Positions 29,552 to 40,289 of a DNA stretch of 64,000 nt are shown here, piece after piece. The stretch covers positions 37,501 through 101,500 of the forward strand of contig CAUYUJ010015938.1 in assembly GCA_963575745.1 (NCBI GenBank), in the 5' to 3' direction. A program made the position numbers and the translations under genes. Under the pieces are notes generated by a model. That model was not told where the DNA came from, made no database searches, and was given only the letters and a program-made list of their open reading frames with translations. Origin of the DNA: Prorocentrum cordatum (taxonomy: Eukaryota > Sar > Dinophyceae > Prorocentrales > Prorocentraceae). Position 1 is the first letter of the stretch; every line of letters starts with the position of its first letter.

Positions 29552-31019
29552 TCAGCCTGAACTCGCCACGGCGGCGCCACGGCGGACTCCAGGGTCAACT
29601 TCAGGAGGGCCCGACTCGTTCACGCTCGGCGCGGACGAACGCGTCGCGCCTCTCCAGCCAGCTCGGGGCGCGCCGAAAGGCCAGCGCGGCAGCGCCCGCA
29701 GCGGTGGGGAGGCCCAGCACAGTCCTGTCAAGGCAGTCACGGAACCGCCCGGGCGGGGGGTAGCAGAGCGGCGGCAGCGGCCTGCCGCAGCGCAGCGCCC
29801 ACCAAGCCAGCTGCTCCTCCGCGTCCTGGATGTGCTGCCTGATCTGCTCAGGACCTCGAACCCCAGCCAGGAAGCGCGCCGCCGCCACACTCTTGCGGCT
29901 GCGCCGCCCCTCGAGGCGAGAGCGGGCCTCCCGCGGAACTGGGCCGCTCGTGCCCAGCATCTTCGCCCTGCGGCCCTGGCGGGCCAGCGCCAGCCAAGCG
30001 CCTCATAGGGCATAGGGCCCGCACGGCCCCGCGGGCGCCAAACTCGCCGGTGGTCCCGCGGTCGCTTTCGTCGCGCTCCTCGGTCGCGACAGGGAGGGGG
30101 GACGATTGCGCGGGCCCCCACCGCGCGAAGACCCCCCGCGAGCCGCCGATGCTCACAAGTCGCCACGGGCATCGAGAGCGTCCTGCCCTGGTGCTCCACG
30201 GTGCTCACCTCCTCGCATGGGGTCCTTCTGCTCGTCGCGTCCTCCTCCTTCAGGGCCCTCTGCGGGTCGCCGAAGCTCACCGCCGCGCCGACGATGGACT
30301 GGTTCCTGCCCTGGTGGCCCACGATGGTGACCTGGCCAAAGATCTCCTCCACGTCGGCCTCCTGCAGCGTCGCCCCCAGGGCCTCGGCCGCGTTTGCCTG
30401 GATCTTCTCCGCGCCCATCTCCTGGAAGCTGTCGCCCAGCTCGCGTTCGCCCCCGCTCGCCAGGCCGACGCTGTCCCGCTCCTCGCCCTCGCCGGCCTCC
30501 GGCGCGCCAGCGATGCCGCCGCAGCCCGGCTCGCCGCAGACGCCGAGGGCGAGCGGGAGCTCCTCGCACAGCGGCCGCTCGCTGTAGAGCCTGCCGCTGA
30601 AGTCCCCCAGCGCCCCCACTTTGACCGTGGGTTCCTGGACTGGCCCACGGAGGCGCCGATTCCCAGGAAGTGGCGCGCGCCGCCCCCAGTAGCCGTGCTC
30701 GCAGGACTCCTCGGCCGCCTCGACCGCAATCGCGGGGGGCTCGAGGGGCCTCGCCGCGCTGAGCGCCTCGCCCACGGTGGCGGGATGCCGGCCCGGGGCG
30801 TCGCCCAGCTCCCAGTGGGCAGCTGGCGCAGCGCGCGTCGCCGAGGCGCGCGCCGCCAACGCCGCGGAGCGGCTCAGGCGGGGCTCGTCGCGCGCCTGCC
30901 GCCGAAGCCGCCGCGCCAGCGCGCGGGCGCTGGCAGCCGCCCGGCGCCGCGCCCCCCGGCGCGCACCCACGAGCCCGCCGCGGGCGCGCGTCCGCGAGGG
31001 CCCCCCGCGCGCCTGCTCA
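29552..31019 (-). pseudogene. Open region headed by a spliced-leader relict, possible retro-inserted cDNA
   Basis: The minus strand is open from the leader relict at 31020-31041 down to 29552 without a stop, in one frame of nearly 490 codons. Composition is Ala/Arg/Gly/Glu-rich. The part at about 30680-30250 looks protein-like: SCEHGYWGRR, TVKVGALGDFSGRLYSE, EKIQANAAEALGATLQEADV, EEIFGQVTIVGHQGRN. No ATG lies near the start of the frame; the first in-frame ATG is near 30417. No domain is recognised. In very GC-rich DNA a long frame alone is weak evidence, so the leader relict is the main support. Confidence 0.45.
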
Positions 31020-31041
31020 CTTGAGCCAAAATGGCCGCGGG
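31020..31041 (-). other. Relict dinoflagellate spliced leader (DinoSL)
   Basis: Dinoflagellate mRNAs receive a conserved 22-nt trans-spliced leader. On the minus strand this site contains its last 16 bases exactly, GCCATTTTGGCTCAAG. The first six read CCCGCG, and two of the family's five fixed bases there are changed (T to C and A to G). The next bases are TGAGC rather than the GTA expected after the exon of an SL RNA gene, so a leader copied back from an mRNA is more likely than an SL RNA gene. A 16-base exact match by chance in this window is very unlikely. Confidence 0.8.
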
Positions 31042-31783
31042 GGGAGGAGGGGGGGATTTGTTTTCAGCGCGACCGTTGCGCTGCATGCTTACAGCGCACT
31101 GAAAGTGTCTTGTAGGATAGCCACTCCCTTTCTCTTTTGGATGGGGGCCTTTGCAAATGAGGTTCCAGCTGCGCGTGCTATACTTGCAAAGTTCACCGGT
31201 CTTCTTATCGTTGCGAGGGCCCGCGCACAACTCACCAAGTTCCGCAAGACGGGCGCCAACGGTGAAACAAGTGAACCGTTCGAGCAATCAAACAACGAAA
31301 ATCCATGCCTGAGATCCCTAGAAGACTGCACGTTGACTCGGGGATCCTGGCCGCAACGACCTGGAGGGGGGCTGCGCATTGCTAGCACACCTGCAGGTCC
31401 GAAGGCTCGACAGACATTGCCAACAACGTTGTGAACCAGCTGGCGGGCCCATCCACTGCCGCTGGCGGGGGGGCGGACGCTGCGCGAACCGAGGCTTCGC
31501 ATGGATTGGGCCAAGCCACCTCTGAGAGGTCAAATCTGGGCCGCATCGGCAGAACGCTGCGGCAGGGCGGCGGACAAACAGCGCGCACTTGACATTAAAA
31601 TCGCCAAGCCCCAACCGGCTCGATTGCAATCCTGGGCGGCCATCCGGGCGCAAGATCCGTCGAGAAAAACGCGCCCCCAGAGATCGCAACTGCCCTCGGG
31701 GGGGGGTCAAAACCTTCAGCCTGGAAGCCGTCAAAGAAAAATCAATCGGAAGGAGACGCCGTCATCACCTTCGCCCGCGTCGG
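31042..31783. other. Region between leader relict and LINE, no recognised gene
   Basis: Nothing recognisable on the plus strand. On the minus strand it may be the 3' untranslated end of the LINE that ends near 31784. Confidence 0.4.
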
Positions 31784-32263
31784 CTACGGGGGGGGGGGCC
31801 TTGTCATGCGGATGTTTAAGAAACCAGAGAACACATCGAACGACGGCGGAACATCAGAAATCTGGACGTCGTCGCGGATCTTGTCCAAGAAGTCCTGCGG
31901 CGCATTCTCCAGTCGAGAATCAGATGCTGCCGGGCAGACCCAGCGCAGAGTGTCGCCTGGCGCGTGACAGAGTGGACAAACGTCGGCGACGTCATGCCCA
32001 GCCGCGCGCGCCCTTGACCTTGCGCACATGCCCTGGCAGGCGAGACATCTAACCATTGCTCTCTGGCGGGCAGAAAACTTCCTGGACCTCAAGGTTCTCA
32101 AAACGACGTCAAAACATAAGCGCTTCGCGCCATTGATTCCATACTTCGAAACAGCGTCGCGCCACAGACTCGCGGAAAAGCTTTTTGAAGGGGGCGGGGG
32201 GTGGGTGGGAATCAGGGGGCGATGGGTGCCGCAGTCACTGGCGAGGGGGAAGGGGTCGGGCAT
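31784..32263 (-). pseudogene. LINE C-terminal Cys/His domain
   Basis: The frame of 160 codons carries LCFDVVLRTLRSRKFSARQR, AMVRCLACQGMCARSRARAA and DVCPLCHAPGDTLRWVCPAA. The last resembles the C-X2-C...H-X4-C zinc segment found after the RT of many LINEs, but the His is lost: the family usually has HRxWxCP, here RWVCP. It ends at 31784. Confidence 0.65.
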
Positions 32264-32505
32264 GGGGTTTCACGGCCGCGACGGGGCCGCACACCGTGCG
32301 CCAACTTCACTTTCCATGGTAACTGGCGCCCCACATATCGCGGACCTCCGCCCGCGAAAAACAAATGCCAGTCGCGCGAGTCATGCGGGCCCGCGCTTCT
32401 TTGACCCATCAGATGACGGGAGACGCCGCCCCGAACCAGGCAGGGCCCACTTCGATCCCACCCAAGACGCACAGTCTCCTTCCCCCCACCGCGATTTGCA
32501 GGAAC

Positions 32506-33795
32506 TCACCGTCGCTGCAACCGTGGGCCTCGCTGCCAAAAGTAGCTTCTGGCAAGGCCGGCAGTGCACAATTTGAGAGCCCTGCGTCCAAGCATGGCTC
32601 GCTGGCGAACGAGGCGGCCAGCGCGGCGGCCGGCGCGAGCAAGCCAACATTTAGCACGGGCGTTTCGCCCTCGGACACGTCGCGCTCCTCCAGCCGCGCC
32701 GCCAATCCCCAGATTAACAACTGATTCGGCCGGAGCTCCTCCTAAATACCCCAATCGTTTCTGGATAGCTCTGTGGACTTCCTTGGAAGAGAGCGCCAGG
32801 CCAACTTTGCCCGGGGAAACTTCGGCATGCAGCATCCGGCCGACGACCTGCTCAAGTTGGGTCGCCGAGGTGCAAAGGTCACGGATGATGGTCTTGACCG
32901 GACCAATAGCAGTCAAACCCATATCGTCGATGCACGCGTGCAAAAATATCGGCCGAAATACACGGATGAGAGTTGTTGCGAAACTGCAGCCGGAAATGAT
33001 CCTCTCTGGCGGACTGAAGAACCGACGCAACACCTCCGAGCGCAAGAAACCGCGCAGCCCTGTAGCCGGCCAGGCATGCCGCAACAACGGGGGCAGGGAA
33101 GCCGAACTGCTTGCAGCGCAAGGCGAGCAGTTCGAGCGGGGTACGCTCGTAGTACATTGCAAAGTCCCATAGCAACGTGCACGCCTCGCCTGCCGTGCCG
33201 CGGGATCGCTCTGATCTAACGGACTGGCCCCAGACCGCGTCGCTCGCGGATTTGAACTTCCCTGTCGCCCAGTGCCCCCGTCGGTGCTGCCCCTCCCACG
33301 CCACCGCGTACTCCCTCCTGCAATCCCCCCAGAGCCTGCGGGCGCTGGCAAAGATCCCTATCGGGCGAACTCCCGCAGAAGGCTTCGGAATAAGCACGGT
33401 CGTCGCGGCGCGCAGCTGCGGCGGCAGCGCGCCGGCGGTTTCCATGATGACGAAAATCCTGGAGACGGCCCACGAGGTCCCATCAGAGAGGAGCGAAAAT
33501 GCCTCAAGTGAAAACCGTCGAGACCCTCAGCCGACGCAGTGGCGAAAGTTTTCGAGGGCTGCCGAAGGGGGTCGGGGGCAACCAAGGGCAGGGGGCCCAG
33601 GACTAATGCCTGCTCGGCAGGGGCGCCCAGGGCCTCGCACAGGTCTCGAAAACGAATGGCTTCGTGATCCTGGAAGGCCTGCGGGCCCGAGGTCACGCAC
33701 CCTTCGGAGCTTGAAGTGGTACTAGTTTTCCAAGCCTGCGGATCCTTGGTGAACGAGTGAGCCCGACGCCCACCATGGTCGACGTTGTCCGTCAA
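32506..33795 (-). pseudogene. LINE reverse transcriptase
   Basis: The N-terminal part (33795-33360) has the conserved AEGLDGFHLRHF box. The middle frame (33445-32880) has LIPKPSAGVRPIGIF (RT motif 2), KFKSASDAVWGQSVRSE, LLWDFAMYYERTPLELL (palm with the first Asp) and GFPAPVVAACLAGYRAARFL. A third frame holds the catalytic box CIDDMGLTAIG (DD at 32933-32938), then QLEQVVGRMLHAEVSPGKV. At least two frameshifts separate the pieces. Both catalytic Asp survive at the DD box. Confidence 0.85.
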
Positions 33796-34251
33796 CCAGC
33801 TGGCAGAGTCCTTGCGAGCCTGGGCAGAAGAATGCTGAGACAGGCTTGCGCGAGAACTCTCACGGCATCGCCAAGCTTGGGAACTCGATCCTGGACCTGC
33901 TGGGAAGAGAAAATAACCCCATAATTAATGTTCTGGGGAGCGCTCTCCGGAACGCTCTGGGCGCACAGCGGGGCGGGAGGGGGGGGGGAAGAAGAGGGGG
34001 AAGACGGGGCAGCAAGGGGAGGGGGGCCACGGGCGGGGGGGGGGGAAGGGGAAAAACAAAAATCAACCGAAGTGATCAGAACGATCCGGCGGGCCCACGG
34101 AACGCCCGGGGACCGAGAGCACTCTGGATGAAGGACTGGCAGCGAACAACAAATTGTGGCTGTTCTCCTGCTCTGGGACCACGTCGCCCTGGCTGCCCGC
34201 GCGCCCCTGCGCGTCGTCTGGAGGCAAAAAGCAAGCAGGGGAAGTCCTTCC

Positions 34252-35591
34252 CTAGCTGGGCGCAGGAAGCAAGCAAATCTCCAAATCCAGGGAAAGGGCC
34301 CAGCACGGAGGAAGCGTGGGAACAGAGTTTGGAGAGCGACTGAGCCGCAATGCGAGCCTGGAGCCAGTCGGCGCGCCCCGCGCGCACCGAACAACGACGA
34401 AACGCGCGCTCCAGCCAGCGGCTGGCGCGAAGTCGGGGGCAACGTACGCGCCCCTGGTCTTCCCCAAAGCACGGGCGCCAGTGGGCGATGGGCCCCGTGC
34501 CCCTCGTGCCCCAAACTGGAAGTTCCACCCGAAAGTCCCGGCGAGTTCGCGCTCAGGAAGAGAGGCCCATGAAGCGAAGGTCTCGCCGAAGGGCTGCGAG
34601 GCCATCGCCGCGCCATCTCCCCTGCGAGCTCGAACTAACGCGGCATCGAGCTGGTGCTCGACGCGGGTGAAGTCGAGGGGCTCTGGCTGCGGCCCCGCCG
34701 GGGGGGCCGTCGGTAAACCCGGCGGTTTCCTGAACGTCGGGCAGCGCGCGCGGACCGTGCCGGCGTGAAACTCCAGGCGCATAGGATAATGGGGAAAATG
34801 AACAGCATTCGTATCCGTCTGAACGCTTCGCACTCCCTTGGCAACTCCAGAAGACAGAGCAAAAGCACTCATACTCCATGGGGGTTCCAGCATGGCGCGC
34901 GGGCGCACCGCTCGTGATCGCTTGACCCGCCAGGGTGGGCGCGAACATACTCTTGGCCAACGTGCTGGGCTCCATATTCAGATCCCCCCCCGACGGTAAA
35001 TGGCCGTTCGCACGTTGACCCCGCCGCCCCTACAGCCGACAGGATTTCCAAATTGGGCTCCGGGAGGTCTTCCGAATCCCTGAGGTACAGAAAGCAAAAC
35101 TGGAAAACGTCGCATCTGGGAGCGTGGACCAAGGCCGTGACAGCACGATGCGGCACTATAACAGAGCCCTCAGGCGGGGGGTGGAGTCCTCAAAAAAAGC
35201 CCGGCGAATAATGGCGACTCCATACGAAGGACCACCTCCTGGGCCCTCCGAAGCGGGGGCCCACATGCTTTTCCCACCCCAGCCCGAGGCAAAACGCAGA
35301 AGCTCGATCCAGAGCCTCGGTCAAAATGACTTTGTGTTCTTGCGCCGGAACAACTTCTGCCGTGACCATCGGCAGCCCGTCCTTCACCGACCCCCACGAT
35401 TTGCCGTCGACGCTGACGACGCTCCGACGAAACGACTCGGCCCCGGGGGGAGGTGGAAGGGCTGGGGCACGAAGGCCACTTCGGAGTCGAGCCCCCCGCT
35501 TCGGCAGCGCCGTTGCCTCCAGGGGGGGCTGATGGATTGGGCAGCCGACCTCCTCCTGCGGTGGTGCCGCCACCGCGAACACGCTCAGCAA
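34252..35591 (-). pseudogene. LINE AP-type endonuclease domain
   Basis: The N-terminal part has GKSWGSVKDGLPMVTAEVV followed by PAQEHKVILTEALDRASAF, where the Glu of QEH is the metal-binding residue of the family. Next is RPFTVGG, which should be followed by DLNM. In the actual frame it reads SEYG because of a run of eight G (34984-34991 on the plus strand, as C). One base fewer would restore GGDLNM, the active-site Asp/Asn motif. The C-terminal part has DTNAVHFPHYPMRLEF (active-site His region) and PPAGPQPEPLDFTRVEHQL, leading to the RT. Confidence 0.75.
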
Positions 35592-35602
35592 CGCGCTCAG
35601 CC

Positions 35603-37020
35603 TCAGAGGGTGCCGTAGCAGCCGCTGCGGAGGCGGGCGCCGGGGCCGTCGACTGAGCCTCCGCTGCGGGAGCCGCTGCGGAGCTCGCAGCTCCAGCGCC
35701 CCCTATCGCCGCTGTCGCCACCAACACCATCGGGTCCTCCTGCGACCGATACGTCTTGGGCACGCCTCCGCTTGCCTGCGATCCGCTTGCGAGTTAGCCT
35801 CATGTTCTGCTTTGACGGCTTCGGCTTGTTGCAAAGCGTCTTGGAACATTGTTTTAGCCGCTGCCGCGATGTGCTCTTTGAGTTCGACACTGCGCTTCCC
35901 GACCTCCTCGCGGGTCCACGTCGACATAAAAGGCCGTCGTCGTCGATGCGAAGATTTGACAGCCGTCCGTCCACCAAGTCACGTAAGTTGAGAGCAGGAC
36001 CATCGCCCCGATCAACATCGCCAATCTGGGGGACCAGGGTGGTGTGCAGCTTGCTGGCAAGCTCATGTTCCTGCTGCAGCAGCGCCTTCGGCCGACGGGA
36101 CAGATCAACGATGAGGACCTCCTGCTGCCCGAGACCCTCCTGCCAGCGCTCGTGCTTGGCCACCTCGTGCTCGAGACGGCGATCCAACTTCCCTATTTCG
36201 GAATGCACCTTCGGAAATCTGGCTCTGGAGCGGTCTGACCGCGGGCTTCGGGACTGCGGCCAGTCGAGCCTCCAACTTGCCTTGGTAGCGCTCGGCCGTG
36301 GCGCTGTCCCCGTCCCGCGTGGCCAGTGATACCAGCAGCCGCAGTTCCTTGGAGTCCAATGGGCCGCAGCTGGCACCGGCAGCCCCTCCGCCTCCGGAGG
36401 GTGACTGGATGCCAGCGGGGAGCGTCTCGGCCCACTGCCCAAGGGGTAGCAGACCAGGACGCACAGGCTGGCCATCAGGTAAACGAGACCACGCACCGCG
36501 AGGACCATGGTGCTGGCCTGGAAGTGGTAACTGACGAGGGGCCCCGCAGTGCTTGCAGTACATCGCTGCGATCGAGGTCTGACCGCACTTCGTGCACTGT
36601 CAGCGCTGGTCGTTGGCCCCGCCAGGCGAGTCGTAGTTGTAGCTGTGGTAGGCCGCGTGCCACGGGGTGGATGTGCGATCCCAGGCCCGGTGCCGAGGAG
36701 CGCCGCCGCCACCTCCCCAGCGGCCGCCATTGTGGCTTATGAAAGAAAGCGAAAGGGTCACCGAACCTTTTGGCCCGCAGACACCACTGCCGTTCTGAAT
36801 TGAGTGCCTGCAACGCCAGTCTTGGCGCAGAACGGCTGGAGGAGGGGGAGGAGGAGGAGGAGGAGGAAGATGAGGAGGAGGTGGAGGAGGAAGCAGGACG
36901 AGGAGGAGGTGGAGGAGAAGGAGGATCAGGAGGACATGAACACAGGAACATGATCTCGAGGGGTGCTCATCAGGATTAGCTGGGAAGCTCGTCCTGCTCT
37001 CCATACCACTCGGCAACGTC
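35603..37020 (-). pseudogene. LINE ORF1-like protein: zinc ribbon and coiled coil
   Basis: QCTKCGQTSIAAMYCKHCG (about 36542-36599) is a C-X2-C-X11-C-X2-C zinc ribbon. An in-frame TGA (36600-36602) stands just before it, where Trp would be natural. Upstream in the same frame is HAAYHSYNYDSPGGANDQR. Downstream, at 36290-36020, is a strongly helical, heptad-like stretch with VHSEIGKLDRRLEHEVAKHE and LLQQEHELASKLH, likely a coiled coil for multimerisation. It ends in a basic tail near 35780. Frames change at least twice. Confidence 0.65.
36836..36935. repeat. (GGA)n microsatellite
   Basis: About 100 bases of imperfect GGA/GAG repeat at the 5' side of the LINE. Confidence 0.85.
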
Positions 37021-37840
37021 CAGCCCCTGGACCAGGAGTGGCTGGTATGGCGAGTATGTGTAGAATTGACTTATCTCGCTGGGGTCCAAATACGTTGGTC
37101 CTGACTTCGGCGAATAGGTACCGGGTGCCATGAGGTTGAGGCCGAGCAGCATGTCCGAGACCATGCATCCAGACGGTCCATGTCGTTTCAGGTGGTAGGG
37201 TCCCGTATGGTTCTGGTCGGGGTCCACGAGGGTGTTGTCTTCCGAGAGTCCAGACACCTGGCAGGATCGGAGTGTTTCTGGTGGGGCATCGTTCGACCCG
37301 TTCGCACACGTGTCCTGTTGGTGCTTGTACAGAAGTGTGTGCTTCCTTCATTTGCCATCTGCATATACTGGTGGGGGGATGCGCACATCACGGTACTATA
37401 CATGGTTCCAGTTTTTTTATTCGTATGTCTCCACATCAGCCTGCTGCATGTTCTGATCCAATTATGACCTCATATGCATGTCGTTGTCTAAACCGACGTC
37501 GTGGTATGATACAACTTACACATATGCCATTGCTTAACGGTGCCCGTTTTGCATCCAATATATTCTGCAATATACCTCTCCCCCGCCCTCCGTGTGGTAA
37601 TCCCTCCCCTCCACGTCTCGTATACACGCCAGAGGCACCGTCAAGATGTCACGGTCAAGCTCGTAGCATGTATCGCGCGCTCGGCCTGCAGCGCATAATG
37701 AAAGTAGGTTGTGCAGAGAAGCGTGAAGGAAACCACGCATCAGACACCATTGGTTCCTCGCACTGGCTCACAACATGCCTCAAAGCCGAACTTGGCAGTT
37801 GAGAGGCGTCGACCGCTGGGAGAGGGTCGACATGGGACGT
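37021..37840. other. No confident gene
   Basis: A 93-codon minus-strand frame (36976-37257) reads SGLSEDNTLVDPDQNHTGPY and later YLDPSEISQFYTYSPYQPLL, which looks protein-like. I recognise no family. It may be an older retroelement fragment. Confidence 0.35.
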
Positions 37841-37881
37841 CGCTGCCGCTGCCGAAATCCTTCGGCATGGGAAATGGCGAA

Positions 37882-38062
37882 TGGAGGAGGAGGAGGAGGA
37901 GGAGGGGGAGGAGGGGGAGGAGGAGGAGGAGGGAGGAGGAGGAGGAGGAGGAGGAGAGGGAGGGGGAGGAGGAGGAAAGGGAGATGGAGGAGTGGAGGAG
38001 GAGGATCAGGAGGAGGAGGAGGAGGAGGAGGAGGAGGAGGAGGAGAGGAGAGGAGGAGAGGA
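37882..38062. repeat. (GGA)n microsatellite in the duplicated PPR unit, downstream copy
   Basis: Imperfect GGA/GAG tract lying between the FPMPKD and GKRDL parts of the PPR unit, at the same place as the tract at 38278-38500. Confidence 0.85.
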
Positions 38063-38277
38063 GAGGAGGAGGTCAAATCTCGCTTTCCCTGGTGGCCTTC
38101 GGCCGCCGTCGGCGCCTGCTCAAACCGCTCCCCGTCGCCTGCCATGGCGGAAAATCCACTGCGTGAGGGGGGGGGCGAGGGCCTGCGCCGATCGGCAAAA
38201 CAATGAGTAAGAAAACGATCACATGTCGATGAGGGCGTTGTAAGCGAACGTGTCCTTCGGCGTGGGCAACGGCGGCT

Positions 38278-38500
38278 GGAGGAGAAGGAGGAAGAGGAGG
38301 AGGGAGGAGAGGAGAGGAGAGGAGAGGAGAGGAGAGGAGAGAGAGGAGAGGAGAGGAGGGGAGGAGGAGGAGGAGGAGGCGGAGGCGGAGGAGGGGGGGC
38401 GGAGGAGGAGAGGAGAGGAGGAGGAGGAGGCCGAGGAGGTGGAGGAGGAGGAGGAGGAGGAGGAGGAGGAGGGGGAGGAGCAGGAGGAGGAGGAGGAGGC
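38278..38500. repeat. (GGA)n/(GAGAG)n microsatellite in the duplicated PPR unit, upstream copy
   Basis: Imperfect GGA tract with a GGAGA pentamer array at 38300-38360, at the matching position of the duplicated unit. Confidence 0.85.
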
Positions 38501-38783
38501 CAAGTCTCGCTTTCCCTGGTGGCCTTCGGCCGCCCTCGGCGCCTGCTCAAAACGCTCCTCGTCGCCCTCCGTGGCGGCGATGTCGAGGAGAGCGTTGTAC
38601 GCGAACGTGTCGGGGGACACGGCGGCGCTGCGCATTTCCGCGAAGGCCGCCTGCGGGGGGGAGGACGCCACGTGCGCACCGAAACCCCGATCCCGGGCAC
38701 AACCTGAGATCCGGGCGTTGCGGTCTGTTTCGCGCCGGGCCTTCTGACTCTGCTTCAAGCCCTGGGGCACTCAACATGTCGAT

Positions 38784-38870
38784 CGTCGTCGTCGAAGTCG
38801 TCGTCGTCGTCCTCCTCCTCCTCCTCGTCAGCGTCAGCGTCGTCGTCGTCGTCGTCGTTCCCTCCTTCTT
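38784..38870. repeat. (TCG)n/(TCC)n mixed trinucleotide tract
   Basis: GTCGTCGTC and CTCCTCCTC runs alternate, reading as Val/Leu or Asp/Asp-like simple sequence. 38880-39180 beyond it has no recognisable gene. Confidence 0.75.
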
Positions 38871-39184
38871 CCTTCCCCGTCCATGCCTGGCCCCTGCCTC
38901 CTCTCTCCTCCTACCGTCCTCGACCCTCCCCGGCCCTCGCTCCCCCCTCCTCCGTCGCATCCTGCCACCACTCCACCCTGCCGCCCCATCCTGCTGCCAC
39001 CACCTCATCCTGCCGCCAGCGAACGCCGGCTCGAAGAATGCCGAAAGAAGACTGGGTCTAGGGCTGCTGCCGCATTTTTTCGCCAGAGATATTGCCTTTT
39101 TGTCGCAGCGTCGGATCTCAGAGGGGATATCGGCGCAGACACATCCCCGGCGGAACCAAGAATGCGGCGTGCTCTCCCCGGAAA

Positions 39185-39355
39185 CCTCCCAAATAAGGTC
39201 GGAATTTTCAAGGCTGGAGGATCGCACCGCATCGCCGATGCATCGGCGCCGTTTGCACGAAGAAAATCAGGCCCCACGTCGAGTTGCATCGCAAATGCCT
39301 CGGCAACATGGCACGATCCTCCGACTCCCTCTTCTTGCCAACCGATACGGAAGGC
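39185..39355. mobile_element. TIR family A element, diverged copy
   Basis: The left side has GGAGGATCGCACCGCATCGC and CGATGCATCGGCG. The right side has TCGCAAATGCCTCGGC and CACGATCCTCCGACTCC, the reverse-complement partner. Outer ends CCTCCCA and GGAAGG are eroded. Confidence 0.6.
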
Positions 39356-39566
39356 CTGGACTCGTCCCTGGAGCTCTGGACCACGTCACTCCCAAGGACC
39401 AGCCTTGCGCCCCCGGACCCGCTGCCTGCCGTGGGCCGGACGGCAGGGACTTCTTCAAGCCGAAAGCTATACTGAAAACGCGCGCCCGCCGTGATCCCCC
39501 GAGGCGCCCAAGAGGTCTGAGCGAATCGACCCCTGGGCCCGTGGTGTGAGGATACTCTCTTTTTTC

Positions 39567-39770
39567 GAAAGCCTCGAAGCCTTCGACGGCTTCGAATCAC
39601 AGCAGTACCGAAAGAGATGCGACCATCATTCCTACACATCGCTCGATTGACTCCAAGGCCCCTGGGCCAGTGCAGCATTGGAACCTCTTCTCATCTCTGC
39701 ACAATCCTCTTCCAAACGCATGCGATGTGCAAACACACCTATCTACTGCGTATATTTCACACCCGTGGGA
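39567..39770. repeat. Dispersed 200-bp repeat G, copy 1 (partner 48957-49155)
   Basis: Both copies run CCTCGAAG, GAGATG(C/T)GACCATCA, CTCG(A/C)TTGACTC, GGGCCAGT(G/A)CAG, GAA(C/A)CTCT-like, CACAATCCTCT/CACGATCCTCT, CAAACACAC, in the same orientation and spacing. On the minus strand the second copy has a 69-codon frame without a recognisable domain. Confidence 0.7.
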
Positions 39771-39819
39771 AGAGGAGACGCACCCAGTATGGAACTCTCA
39801 CGTCAGCAATTACAACTGA

Positions 39820-40281
39820 TCAAGAACATAATGCAATATGGAAAGCAAGCAATGGTGAGGTTGAATTCGTGCGAGTGTGTCTAACCGATGTCCGCTTCAT
39901 GGACTTTCCTTGTCGTGTAGTTTCCGATCGTTGGTGCTTGCTCTGTCGTGACCTCTCCGGCCCGCTGGAAGCCCTGGGTCTGCTGTGCGAGCCTCCAGGT
40001 ATCCGTAGAGCATGTAAATTACCATGAGATGCAGTCCCACCGTCCGCTGGTGGATCCGACTTGGGACGTACATTGGTGTCTGGCTCAATATTATCGATGT
40101 CGGGTTCCCTTGCTGGAGTGCCCATGAGCATCAGGGCGGTAGGGCGACGACCGTGCTTACCATCATGAGGTCGTTTCCGTTGAAGGTAACACGTGTTGCC
40201 CCGTGGGGGTGGAACAGGGGCTGGCGGGGGGGTAACAGCAACGGCGGCCGGCGTGCAACCCCAAAGGCGCTCCCGCAGCAC
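39820..40281 (-). other. 153-codon unrecognised frame
   Basis: Protein-like segments include LQRKRPHDGKHGRRPTALML and EPDIDNIEPDTNVRPKSDPP. No family is recognised. It could be a fragment of a copia element, but I cannot show this. Confidence 0.25.
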
Positions 40282-40289
40282 CGGCGCAA

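Larger units (their letters stand above)
31784..37020 (-). mobile_element. Degenerate LINE (non-LTR) retrotransposon, lineage 1
   Basis: Domains are collinear on the minus strand: a zinc-ribbon/coiled-coil ORF1-like part (37.0-35.6 kb), an AP-type endonuclease (35.6-34.3), reverse transcriptase (33.8-32.6) and a C-terminal Cys/His segment (32.2-31.8). That is the order of AP-endonuclease LINEs. Frameshifts and stops break every part. I found no poly-A tail or target duplication. Confidence 0.8.
37845..38700 (-). pseudogene. PPR-protein exons with a duplicated exon/microsatellite unit
   Basis: At about 38660-38500 the minus strand reads AAFAEMRSAAVSPDTFAYNA then LLDIAATEGDEERFEQAP, a pentatricopeptide repeat of the dinoflagellate type. 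PPR proteins bind organelle RNA. A second piece at about 38265-38219 reads PTPKDTFAYNALIDM. GDGERFEQAPTAAEGHQGKR recurs at 38145-38080 and FPMPKD near 37865. So the unit 'ERFEQAP...GKRDL, (TCC)n, P-(M/T)-PKD' occurs twice in tandem, about 420 bases apart. Splice sites could not be fixed and the second copy has lost its PPR helix, so this is probably a gene fragment. Confidence 0.6.

Noticed and set aside
40190-40206. CGTGTTGCCCCGTG as a mini-hairpin outside the copia element
   Set aside because: The GGGCAAC core is shared, but the arms do not form the 5-bp stem.
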